A program made the translations under genes and the position numbers. A DNA stretch of 64,000 nucleotides from Eukaryota sp. TZLM1-RC (Eukaryota; Metamonada: BaSk clade): positions 806,001-870,000 of the forward strand of contig JAUPSS010000001.1 in assembly GCA_040285825.1 (NCBI GenBank). Reading direction: 5' to 3'. Each line of letters opens with the position of its first letter. The stretch's first letter is position 1. Shown here one piece after another: positions 33,701 through 43,126 of this stretch. A model generated the notes under the pieces. It was not told the origin of the DNA. It saw only the letters and a list, made by a program, of their open reading frames with translations, and made no database searches.

Positions 33701-34080
33701 TTCAGCGTAGAGAGCGTGACGGACAGACTTATTGGTTGATCAAGGATGCTGATTCAAGAGAACCATTCTATATGTATACTTATAGTTTAGAATCGACCGC
33801 TGCACTTGGTGCTTATGCCAGCGGGGGTTTGATTGGATTGTATCTATCAATTGTGATTGGTGTTGGTAGGTTTGTTCGACTTTCATTTTCGGACAGCAAG
33901 TCCCAAATTTTTGTTTCGGCTCTCCCAAATGTGGATAAATTACTTGAAATCTGTGAGGATTTGTTCCTGGCCAGGAGTATCTCAGATTTGGTCCTTGAAG
34001 AATCAATTTACAAGGAAATCATTCAGATATATAGAGATCCAGATACTTTGATTGAATTAACCACACCACCAGTTAAATAG
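30742..34080 (+). pseudogene. PIEZO mechanosensitive channel, copy 2 (internal deletion)
   Basis: The start is ATG 30742 (MVKPVLPSLLLPA), a hydrophobic N-terminus like that of PIEZO proteins. A TAG interrupts codon 45 (30874-30876) in both copies that retain this end, and a frame change follows near 31100. At about 31735 roughly 2.4 kb is missing relative to copy 3, joined through TGACGTT. After that, 31831-34080 is one open frame of 749 residues that holds the PIEZO C-terminal half: the cap region, the pore helix ASGGLIGLYLSIVIGVG and the IYRDPDTLIEL end. As it stands no complete channel can be made; the 749-residue frame has an internal ATG and could be expressed alone. Confidence 0.85.
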
Positions 34081-35299
34081 TTATTGGTGATAGGTCGTAA
34101 ATTTAAATAGTGTTTTCGTGCTATATCTTTTGAATAAATAAAGCAGTATCTTTTTTGAGCTACTGTCTCGTTATCCGCTACGTTAACTCCAATAATCAAT
34201 TTCAACAAAATGGTTTTAAAACAAGCTTTTCATGGGATGGATGCTCTTTAATTGAGCGACTTTTGAGCGTTAAACAAAGCTTTTTCCTACTGTATTTGGA
34301 ATGGTAGCATCCGATACAAGACGTGATGTGAAGTAATGTCAAATACTACAATGTTGTGAATTTCCAGATGATAGAAGAAAAAATGGCTACCAAAAACACA
34401 TGAAACTTCTATTGATGATACAGCATATTTATTGGTATTCAGCTCAAAAATCAGAATAATAACAAGTAATCTCTCACCAATTTTAAGGGACATTGTTATT
34501 GCACAAACTACCTAACAACTCTTCGAAAATTGAGAAAAAAGGCACACAGTGTTTTTTCCCTATTTTTTTGGATTCAACAAACATTGAAATCAGCAGTGAT
34601 TTAATTTCTCGATTTTGCATTTACTGTCTATGTGTATGTAAGGTTGTCAAAACACAACGGAATTAATCATGAAAAATAAAGTTTGAACTTCTTGGATACA
34701 AATTTGGACTCCTTGTGACTGAAATTGACTGAGGAAATTTTGAAGTTGCAATTCCCAAAAAATTGGACAATTGAACTGCGAAGACTAAAAAGATGTTGTG
34801 CAAGCAGCCAAGTTATAAAAATGGACATAAAATTCTTATTGATCAGTGTTCCGGCCATACAAACAAAACTAGAGTTTTAGATCATCTTTTGTCTATTTGT
34901 AAACACAAAATTCTCTTTCGAATGTGGTTGTTTTTGGGGTTGAATCGAATTGAACGTTCTTTTGCTCAAGTTCAACACCATTGTCAGTATTTTTGAACTA
35001 CAAAAATATGGTGAGAAGACGCTAGTACCTTGAATTCTCAAAATATTTTTTTCACATTTTCAGTAGATTGGATGTCGGTACACAGACAGACAACCAGGAA
35101 TGTTGCTTAATATCATTTTACTAACAAACTTAATTTCAAACTGCTTTAAAAACAGGCAACTGTTCAAAAATTATCGTAGTAAAGTTAAATTCTTCATTTT
35201 ATAGTTCTAGTGTAGCTTCTGAAATACTTCCACAACAAATCGCATTCGCCAAAGTTTATTGGGTGCAAAACTTAATTACATTGAACTATAAGGAAACAT
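34081..35299. other. intergenic region between convergent PIEZO and RING genes, copy 2
   Basis: No gene is recognised. PIEZO's AATAAA is near 34136 (TGAATAAATAAAGC). The two small frames described for 13482-14700 recur inverted (34287-34493 minus, 34793-34996 plus). Nothing else is supported. Confidence 0.5.
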
Positions 35300-35683
35300 C
35301 TACGAAAAAAATTTATTAACTACATCCTTAGAATGATGTTCCACTGCATGCTGAATTAATTCAGACTCAGGGATTGGGACAAAAGCATCACACAAATTAC
35401 ATCGTTTAACTCGTGACGGACACTGTCTGTAATGGGCAGCATACTCACATCTAGTGGTGGCATAGTCACACATACAGCAAGTAACTGAAAGATTTCCTAT
35501 GATTCGTCTAATTGGGAGACATGGGTTGAGTTTAAAGGCAGAACTACGGCACGAAGGACAGGAATCTACCTTTGCACATTCGTTGCAAAAAAGTGTATTA
35601 CAACAAGAAATTTCAACAGCATCGTGCAAGACTTCCATACAAATTGAGCATTCAAAGTGAGTTGTATCATTTGAACTGAACAT
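35300..35683 (-). CDS. RING / TRAF-type zinc-finger protein, copy 2
   Basis: A 127-residue protein identical in layout to 13098-13481, starting MFSSND and ending TAG. Cys/His residues of the RING and both fingers are conserved, as is the Asn/Thr in place of the RING His. Differences from copy 1 are substitutions only (for example S79C and T105P). It converges on PIEZO and is divergent from the kinase gene 1.05 kb away. Confidence 0.8.
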   Translation of the reverse strand: MFSSNDTTHFECSICMEVLHDAVEISCCNTLFCNECAKVDSCPSCRSSAFKLNPCLPIRRIIGNLSVTCCMCDYATTRCEYAAHYRQCPSRVKRCNLCDAFVPIPESELIQHAVEHHSKDVVNKFFS

Positions 35684-36731
35684 ACAATTTCGTAATGATT
35701 CAATAGGTACGGAAAGGTCAAGGAACTTTGCTTCATGATTTGGACCAAAAGCAATAATAGTTAAAGACTATTATCGCTATTATAAGTTTCAGGTAATAAA
35801 CCTAGATCGTGGGTTACTAGCAGAATTTAGGTTCAAATTCATTGAAATAATGTGGAGATAATGGGTGTAAATTTTTTTTGCAATACCACAACCAATCCGT
35901 TTTGCAATTTTTAACCTCGTTTTTTAACCCTTTGCTGAGTTTTGTGAGCTTACTAGCCTATCTTGAAATAAAATCTTCTTAAAAATTATTAATGCTTTGA
36001 ACCATTACCAAACAAACCATTAAACGAGTGCCACAACACCACGTGAAACTCTGATATATCCACATGAATAAGTAGTTTAAGTTTGTTTGGTGAACCTTTT
36101 TGCAGCAAAACTGCAAAATAAAAAGAGAAAAATCGTTCGGAATTTCATGAAATGATTGGGGCAAACATTTAATATATATTTGTGTCGGCAAGTTACCGAA
36201 TTCAGAAAATAGCTAATTCAAAAATCTTCAGTATTATTTTAAAAGGTGCCGAAATTTTCCATCTTTATTTATTTATTTTCTACGAGGAATCAAATAAAAA
36301 CAAAACAAACTAAAACACATAAGAAACTAAATTCTCCACGCCAACTCTTGATGAATCCTTATAAAGTTTGGACATCATTAAACTCAAGTACTTGGGAACA
36401 TTTCTGTACGAAGCGAAAATGAAAGTTCGGGGAGGAGCTGTGGAAAGGCGTGATTGGCCAAAGATTTGCTTGGAGGGAAGTCTTGGATTGTAATACACGG
36501 GTCCAGGTGTATGAAGTCTTTGCTTAAAGTGTCATTTTCATTATGGGGATTCTCATGTAGCACGATATGTCCAAAATTGAGTAATAAATGGTGGTCTAGA
36601 TGGGGCACGTATAGAATGTAACAAATATATGAAATATGTTGTGTGAAATGGCACCTATGACCAATGGGAAATAGAAATTAGCATGAAGGAATGTTCATTG
36701 GCAATTTTGGTAATTATCATATTTTCTCACA
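35684..36731 (-). mobile_element. degenerate retroelement remnants between RING and kinase, copy 2
   Basis: The reverse complement of 12048-13097: a fragment at 35979-36191 (PTQIYIKCLPQSFHEIPND) and one near 36400-36500 (FIFASYRNVPK). No intact gene. It is the shared upstream region of two divergent genes. Confidence 0.5.
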
Positions 36732-39605
36732 ATGCTCTCGTGTCCACATTGTTCAATGGATTTCAACGAAGAGTCTCGTGTGCCACTGGTAGTTTGCAGT
36801 CAGCGCCATAGTGTATGCGGTGTATGTTCTGATGCTGTGGAATCCTGTCCGATCTGCAATGAAGATATCCTGCCGTCACCGGAAGTCAACCTCAGTTTGC
36901 GCGATATAGCCAAAGCTTCTTGCAAGGAGGACCTCTGTGTACACATTCCCTCTAACCAGGTCAAACTTTTGCACATGATTGGACAAGGAGGATATGCACA
37001 GGTGTTTGCCGCTTCTTGGTTTGATTCAGACGTCGCCGCCAAGACTGTTGCTCTCACAGAAGAAGGTAAGAAACGACTGAGGAAAGAGATTGGTATTATG
37101 GCCAAGATTGATCATCCCTTTATCCTCCGCGTTTTTGGTCTGGTCAGCTTAATGGACAGACTCGCCATAATTATGGAACTTGCTGAAGGTTCTCTGTCAG
37201 TGCCGTCAAGATTGACTAAACAAAGTCTCTTGTTTGCCAAGAAGATCTGCCAGGCAGTCCGTTTCCTGCACTCCAAATCACTTGCACATGGAGATCTCAA
37301 GCCCGAAAACATTCTTTTTGTCAATGGGCAAATCAAATTAGCCGATTTTGGAACATCCAGGACTGTTGCCAAGACTTCCACGGCTACCAATCTATCATGT
37401 ACAGCACGGTATGCAGCCTTGGAACAGTTTGAGAACAAATTGTCTCTTGCCTCAGACATCTATGCAATTGGAATCATCCTTTGTGAGTTACTTTGTAATT
37501 ATAGGCCATTTGTCAATATGGATCAGATTGCCATAATGGGAGCTAAGTATTTTAAGACACCATTTGCTTTGGGTGAACACGTTCCCAGTGTGCTCAAAGA
37601 ATTAATCGCCCAATGTTGCTCTTCAGATCCAGCTGCCAGACCAAGTATTGCTCAAGTTCTTGTAGTTTTGGATCAATTGGATGACTTTGCTGAAGAAGGT
37701 GATGAAAATCCTGTTAGTATTAATAATGATGTTCAAACGCAACTGCAATCTGCCAACTCTACAATCGAGTCTCTACGAAAGAATGTTACTGATTTGGAGG
37801 CTTCCAGTCAACAACTCACCAACGATTTGACAGAACGGGATTCCAGAATTGCCCGGTTGGAAGAAGAAAGGGCCGGTATCAATGCCTCCAATCAACACCT
37901 CAGTCAATCTTTGGAAGAACGTGATGCTAGAATTGCCACTATGGAAGAAGCTTTAAATGCCAGCAAGGCCGGTATTGCCGAGAAAGATACAGAAAATGCC
38001 AACCTTAGATCTACCATTGATGAATTGGAAAAGCAAAATACTCTACTCAGTAGAACTAATTCTGATTTAGCAAGCAAAATTGCTGACCTTGAAGCGTTGT
38101 TGAGAGAGTGCCATTGTAATCAATCTTTGAACAATATCGATGATCATCATCCTCCATCTAAGGAAGAAATTTTGGAAGACATCAAGTCGAATGTAAATTG
38201 GAATGGATTGGGTGATGGAGTGAAGAAGGGTGTTGAGGACTTGGTTGATGGTTCCATCACTAAATTGGATCTTCAGTTCAACAACATTACCTCTGAAGGC
38301 GCTAGTGCTCTCGCCCGTGCTCTGGAGAGCAATTCCTCTCTGACTTTATTGAATCTTGAGTGCAACAACATTACCGATGAAGGCGCTAGTGCTCTCGCCC
38401 GTGCTCTGGAGAGAAATTCCACTCTGACTACATTGGTTCTTTGGAACAACAACATTACCTCTGAAGGCGCTAGTGCTCTCACCCGTGCCCTGGAGAGCAA
38501 TTCCACTCTGACTACATTGCATCTTTGGGAAAACAACATTGCCTCTGAAGGCGCTAGTGCTCTCGCCCGTGCTCTGGAGAGCAATTCCACTCTGACTAAA
38601 TTGGGTCTTCAGTACAACAACATTACCGATGAAGGCGCTAGTGCACTCGCCCGTGCTATGGAGAGAAATTCCACTCTGACTGAATTGAATCTTGTGAACA
38701 ACAACATTACCTCTGAAGGCGCTAGTGCTCTCGCCCGTGCTCTGGAGAGCAATTCCACTCTGACTAAATTGACTCTTGGGTACAACAAAATTACCGATGA
38801 AGGCGCTAGTGCTCTGGTGAACAACTCCTCTTTGACTACTTTGTATCTTAACTCCAACAACATCACCTCTGAAGGCGCTAGTGCTCTCGCCCGTGCTCTG
38901 GAGAGCAATTCCACTCTGACTGCATTGGATCTTAACTCCAACAACATTACCTCTGAAGGCGCTAGTGCTCTCGCCCGTGCTCTGGAGAGCAATTCCACTC
39001 TGACTGAATTGGATCTTCGGTGCAACAAAATTACCTCTGAAGGCGCTAGTGCTCTCGCCCGTGCCCTGGAGAGCAATTCCACTCTGACTACATTGCATCT
39101 TTGGGAAAACAACATTGCCTCTGAAGGCGCTAGTGCTCTCGCCCGTGCTCTGGAGAGCAATTCCACTCTGACTAAATTGGGTCTTCAGCAGAACAACATT
39201 ACCGATGAAGGCGCTAGTGCTCTCGCCCGTGCTCTGGAGAGCAATTCCACTCTGACTAAATTGGGTCTTGTGAACAACAACATTACCTCTGAAGGCGCTA
39301 GTGCACTCGCCCGTGCTATGGAGAGAAATTCCACTCTGACTGAATTGACTCTTGGGTACAACAAAATTACCGATGAAGGCGCTAGTGCTCTCGCCCGTGC
39401 TCTGGTGAACAACTCCTCTTTGACTACTTTGTATCTTAACTCCAACAACATCACCTCTGAAGGCGCTAGTGCTCTCGCCCATGCTCTGGAGAGCAATTCC
39501 ACTCTGACTGAATTGAATCTTGGGTACAACAAAATTAGCAATTCAACCAAATCCAAACTTCGACAAGTAGCATCTAATCGTCCTTCTCTCCGAATTTTCG
39601 TTTAA
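36732..39605 (+). CDS. RING finger / protein kinase / coiled coil / LRR protein, copy 2
   Basis: A 957-residue protein with the domains of the 9837-12047 copy and a nearly identical first 490 residues. The RING has all eight ligands. The kinase has GQGGYAQV, Lys104, Glu119, HGDLKPEN and DFG. The LRR region holds 15 units of 28 residues, against 7 in copy 1. Part of it is a duplicated tract of seven units (offset 576 bp; LHLWENNIASEG occurs at about 38516 and 39092). Unit 7 lacks ARAL. The stop TAA overlaps AATAAA. The LRR array is probably the ligand-binding part, and its length change a source of variation; this is inference. Confidence 0.92.
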   Translation: MLSCPHCSMDFNEESRVPLVVCSQRHSVCGVCSDAVESCPICNEDILPSPEVNLSLRDIAKASCKEDLCVHIPSNQVKLLHMIGQGGYAQVFAASWFDSDVAAKTVALTEEGKKRLRKEIGIMAKIDHPFILRVFGLVSLMDRLAIIMELAEGSLSVPSRLTKQSLLFAKKICQAVRFLHSKSLAHGDLKPENILFVNGQIKLADFGTSRTVAKTSTATNLSCTARYAALEQFENKLSLASDIYAIGIILCELLCNYRPFVNMDQIAIMGAKYFKTPFALGEHVPSVLKELIAQCCSSDPAARPSIAQVLVVLDQLDDFAEEGDENPVSINNDVQTQLQSANSTIESLRKNVTDLEASSQQLTNDLTERDSRIARLEEERAGINASNQHLSQSLEERDARIATMEEALNASKAGIAEKDTENANLRSTIDELEKQNTLLSRTNSDLASKIADLEALLRECHCNQSLNNIDDHHPPSKEEILEDIKSNVNWNGLGDGVKKGVEDLVDGSITKLDLQFNNITSEGASALARALESNSSLTLLNLECNNITDEGASALARALERNSTLTTLVLWNNNITSEGASALTRALESNSTLTTLHLWENNIASEGASALARALESNSTLTKLGLQYNNITDEGASALARAMERNSTLTELNLVNNNITSEGASALARALESNSTLTKLTLGYNKITDEGASALVNNSSLTTLYLNSNNITSEGASALARALESNSTLTALDLNSNNITSEGASALARALESNSTLTELDLRCNKITSEGASALARALESNSTLTTLHLWENNIASEGASALARALESNSTLTKLGLQQNNITDEGASALARALESNSTLTKLGLVNNNITSEGASALARAMERNSTLTELTLGYNKITDEGASALARALVNNSSLTTLYLNSNNITSEGASALAHALESNSTLTELNLGYNKISNSTKSKLRQVASNRPSLRIFV

Positions 39606-39718
39606 TAAACACATTTCAATTACTTTTTCCATCAATACAAAACCAACTATAAAATCGTCCAACATCAATACAAATCAAAACCTAATACAAATTAGAAAAA
39701 ACAACCTAAACAAGTGCC

Positions 39719-39870
39719 AACATCGTAGTCCAGTGGGTTTGCTCTTCGTTCTCTGCTTTGGCAACAGGGTTCGAATCCTATCTTCTGCACTTCTGGCAAA
39801 AGGGGACCCCAAAGTGGGAGCCAGCATTTCCTTTCCCACTTTCCGGGTCTGACTGCATGGTGCTTGATCA
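39719..39870 (+). other. tRNA-like B box and GC-rich hairpin, copy 2
   Basis: GTTCGAATCCTATC at about 39769-39782 and CCAGTGGG at about 39730-39737 give the B- and A-box-like elements. Beyond them the AAGTGGGA/TCCCACTT hairpin and GGGGACCCC follow, then the family B tail (GCATGGTGCTTGATCAATGAGGG). It differs from copy 1 by a few bases (for example TCTTCTGC for TCTGCTGC). The pairing does not give a proper tRNA cloverleaf. Confidence 0.45.
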
Positions 39871-40430
39871 ATGAGGGTGATTCTGAAGATTGGGCATTTT
39901 AGGTTTTTGTGGATCTTGATTTTGCATGTTATTCGCACAAATTTCCTTTTGTGAGAAATTGTTACTGTGATTTTAACAACAATATTGATTTTCTACTGAA
40001 AGTCAAATCAAATCAAAACAATCTAAAGCACATTAGAAACAAAACTATTTGGGAACGCTTCTGTACAAAGCGAAAATGATACGATTTTTCCATAAATTCT
40101 CTGCAAAATTTTTCCCACTTGAACGACATAAATTACCAAAATCATTGATGAAATTCAAGGCGGATTGTCCAATGTTGCCAAAAATCGAAAAGGCAAAAGG
40201 AACAAACGAAAACTTGGAGTAAAGGTTCTTATTTAAATCATTTAATATCTCAGTATATTTATCTCTCTTACGATCTTCAGCCTTGTTTAAATGGCCATTA
40301 GTACTTAGTAAAACATCATCGCGATAAAACAAAGCAAAGGGATCAACTGTAGTGAAATCAACAACAACTTGAGAGGAATCCACAAAATTTTCATCTTTTA
40401 TACATAACTTTTTATCCAATAAAGAATAAA
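39871..40430 (-). mobile_element. family B 3' region and endonuclease end
   Basis: The endonuclease end (40045-40419) is open for 124 codons with VDSSQVVVDF and a complete IIFALYRSVPK terminus, the best-preserved family B end of its length in this block. It lacks the zinc knuckle and RT. A TTTGA-type run is reduced here (GTCAAATCAAATC near 40005). Confidence 0.75.
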
Positions 40431-40545
40431 ATAATCAAATACACAACTAAAACTCCATATCCTCAAATTGTGCCTCCTCTACCACAAAACAATCAATTAC
40501 TAAAGATTCAGAATATTTCCCAAAAAATGCAGAATGAATCAGAAA

Positions 40546-40758
40546 TTAATTCACCATTCCCTTAAAAATAAATAATACAATCCGGTTTTGCCAGTAAACA
40601 CACTTGAAAAGTCTTCCAGTTCTTTCCTTTTCAACTACATCAAAATTCTTGACGGAGACCATTGCAGCCTTATCTAAAGACCCAAGCAAGGAAAAAACAA
40701 ATGAACATAAAATGTATTGGGCATGTGAATATTCATTGACAAAAGAAGTATGTTTCAC
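40546..40758 (-). mobile_element. family D endonuclease end, copy 4
   Basis: Open for 70 codons (MKHTSFVNEYSHA start to IFKGMVN), as at 8677 and 22276. It is next to the fourth inverted-repeat element. Confidence 0.7.
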
Positions 40759-40803
40759 GAATTAAACAATTTTGTATTTTTCGCCAGCAAGAAGAAAACT
40801 ATT

Positions 40804-41307
40804 TGATGCCGTTAGGCAGATGAACACACGAAACAAAGAGAGAATTCTGAGTTTATAAAATTAATTCATAAACTAATATCACGAAGAAATCTACTAAATC
40901 AATTTAAGTTAAACAACAACACTTTTTTCCGTTTTTTTTGAAGACATTGAGCAATACATGAACACGGCAGAAAAAGAAGTTGTCCAATTTTTACGGTGAT
41001 TTTTTTGACATCATTACACACAGTTCAAATGTACAATTGTTGGTATAAGTCGAGAAGTCGAGATGAACAGAATGACATAACATATATTATTGACATTATT
41101 AGTCTCAATAAACTAGAAGGAACCATCACATTCGCTACTCAGGAACAGCTAACCTGCATTCCAGGCTACACCGTCGGTTGTTGTTGAATTATAATTGATT
41201 TAGTAGGGTTCTTTGTGTTTCGACTGATCACGTTATACTCGATTATGAATCAGTTATTAATAAACTTAGTTTCACTCTCCTTCGTGTGTTCATCTGCATA
41301 ACGGCAT
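40804..41307. repeat. 505-bp inverted-repeat element, copy 4
   Basis: Arms as in copy 3; the outer right end is ACGGCATT rather than ACGGCATC. The central plus-strand frame (40996-41187) is open, with one Ile-to-Asn change (QMYNCW). Confidence 0.7.
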
Positions 41308-41547
41308 TACCTTTTCATAGACAACGCAAAACTGAGTCAAAGTATATGGTTTAATTACCTTACGTGTTTTAAAGACGTTCACAGGTGTTTGGTCATCAAA
41401 CATCTGTATATTTTTCAAATTTATCTCAACTAATACCACCCATAAAAACACCTGCAACCTCAAAGGTTTTGGAATAACAGAAAGTGAATTTATGCATTTC
41501 CAATCAGCTCAATCAAAAAATGGCACCTCAAATATGAAACATATTAT

Positions 41548-41868
41548 ATGAAACAAAAATCTTGGTTGTCGATAAAGACAGTGAAAAATCTACAGAACAA
41601 GAACTCACAGATGACTTGCTCTCAATCATTTATATCTTCAATTGCAGACAAATGGGTAGACGAAGGTATAAAAGCACAAAAGGTGAGAATTTATCCATCG
41701 AGGTTACAGAAGAAAATTCTTCGTAAAATTACCCATAAAGGAGAATTCCATTTTGCATCCCGCTCATCTTATCACAAACAAGACATTACCCCATTGGTTG
41801 CCCTAACTTTTGAGAGACAAACAAAGGCATTGGGTAGAGTATATTTGGAAGCTGAAACTTATTCATAA
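41548..41868 (+). CDS. small protein with a TnpB/Fanzor-like RIYP motif, copy 2
   Basis: A 106-residue frame, with a few substitutions from 25022-25342 (for example QQ to LQ early, A-YLEDEAYS to V-YLEAETYS at the end) and KVRIYPSRLQKKILRK unchanged. It ends in TAA with AATAAA close behind. Not recognised beyond that motif. Confidence 0.4.
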   Translation: MKQKSWLSIKTVKNLQNKNSQMTCSQSFISSIADKWVDEGIKAQKVRIYPSRLQKKILRKITHKGEFHFASRSSYHKQDITPLVALTFERQTKALGRVYLEAETYS

Positions 41869-42204
41869 ATGTTTATTTCATTAATAAATTGAATTTCTAT
41901 AATTGAATATCATACAATGCTTCACTGAACTTGAATTATGTCTTTACACCCAATATCACCATTATAAATACAACTGTCTAATATCAATTTTTCCTGTCAA
42001 AGTAGTTATACCAACATCCACACAGCAGAGATAACTCTGTGATGGCGATTTGATCAATTCCTAGAGTATGTGTACCTCAAAATATCAAAACCCATTAGAA
42101 TGGTTTATGCCATTATCCTATATATATTAATGCGAGTGTGAGTGGGTGTTATATTCAATTAGTCTTTTCATAAAATAAATAACAGTGGTTTGATTGAATT
42201 CCTC
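41869..42204 (+). promoter_or_regulatory. 5' region of the MBL gene, copy 2
   Basis: The same interval as 25343-25678, with few base changes. TATATATAT near 42119-42127 is again about 80 bases before the ATG. No gene is seen. Confidence 0.4.
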
Positions 42205-42939
42205 ATGAAACTAACTGTTATAGGCCACTGGGCAGGATATCCTAAAGCTAATGACGCTACCTCTGGTTATTTGCTCCAGCACGATGGTTTCAATGTTCTT
42301 ATTGATTGTGGTAGTGGTGTATTGTCCAACATGTTGCACTTCGTTTCTTACACCGAACTGCATGCAGTTGTCATCTCCCACTACCACCATGATCATATTG
42401 CTGACGTAGGTCCACTACAATACGCTAGGCTAGTGGAAACACAGCTAGGCAAGGTGAATTCTCCACTCAAAGTATATGGCCCATCGTATGATCAGGATAC
42501 ACTGTCAAAGTTGAAGAAACCTCCATTTGTTGACACTGTTCCATATGACCCGCAAAGCCGAAAAACAATAGGTCCGTTTGAGTTGGAATTTCATGAAAAT
42601 ATCCACTCAATTAAATCATTTGCCATTAAGGCTACTTGTGGATCCAAATCAGTAGCTTATTCAGGAGACACTGCCTATCATGAGACATTGGCAGAGTTTG
42701 TGAGTGATGTAGATTTGTTCATTTGCGAGGCGAGCTTCTATCCTTGGCAAGATGCAGTGCCTCATGGACACTTAACAAGTACAGAAGCAGCGAGAATTGC
42801 TCAAAAAGCGTCAGTAAATCATCTTTTACTTACACATTTGCCTCACTTCGGAAATCTAAACGAGTTGCTTGAGGATGCTAAGAAACATTTCGAACAGAGA
42901 ACGAGTCTGGCATTCAAAGGGTGGTGTTGTGAGATATAG
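42205..42939 (+). CDS. MBL-fold metal-dependent hydrolase (YhfI-like), copy 2
   Basis: A 244-residue protein, start ATG 42205. SHYHHDHIADVG, SGDTAYHETL and LTHLPHFGN are all present, so the dinuclear metal site is complete. It differs from copy 1 at a few positions (for example Tyr/His before GHLTS, Asp/His in LTHLPxFG). It converges on the coiled-coil/PARG gene. The substrate is unknown; a cytosolic phosphodiesterase/RNase Z-like activity is the family expectation. Confidence 0.85.
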   Translation: MKLTVIGHWAGYPKANDATSGYLLQHDGFNVLIDCGSGVLSNMLHFVSYTELHAVVISHYHHDHIADVGPLQYARLVETQLGKVNSPLKVYGPSYDQDTLSKLKKPPFVDTVPYDPQSRKTIGPFELEFHENIHSIKSFAIKATCGSKSVAYSGDTAYHETLAEFVSDVDLFICEASFYPWQDAVPHGHLTSTEAARIAQKASVNHLLLTHLPHFGNLNELLEDAKKHFEQRTSLAFKGWCCEI

Positions 42940-43126
42940 TTGTTTTTGTGGTTTGATTCCATTGGAATGTGGAAGTGTAAAGAAAATGGTGTGCTGTTAA
43001 AGTAACTACAAGTGATTCAATCAATCAAGATGATTCAATCAATCAACATTTTGACACCATAAATTCAATAGACTTGATGACTAGACACTAGCATTAGTAG
43101 AGAAAAATTCGTTAATGAAACTTTAT

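Larger units (their letters stand above)
23500..39890. repeat. large direct-repeat unit 1 (retroelements-MBL-PARG-PIEZO-RING-kinase)
   Basis: The order and orientation match 40040-58345. Offsets are 16,527 bp at the inverted-repeat element, 16,526 at MBL and 16,544 at PARG. They rise to 18,303 at the PIEZO start (an inserted family A element in unit 2) and about 20,690 from the PIEZO middle onward (a deletion in unit 1). Confidence 0.85.

Noticed and set aside
38273-39556. Long antisense open frames (378, 185, 123 and 105 codons) across the LRR array, and 196 codons at 9943-10533
   Set aside because: They are by-products of an 84-bp repeat with no stops in those frames; the products are low-complexity repeats with no domain, and the sense kinase/LRR frame explains the region.
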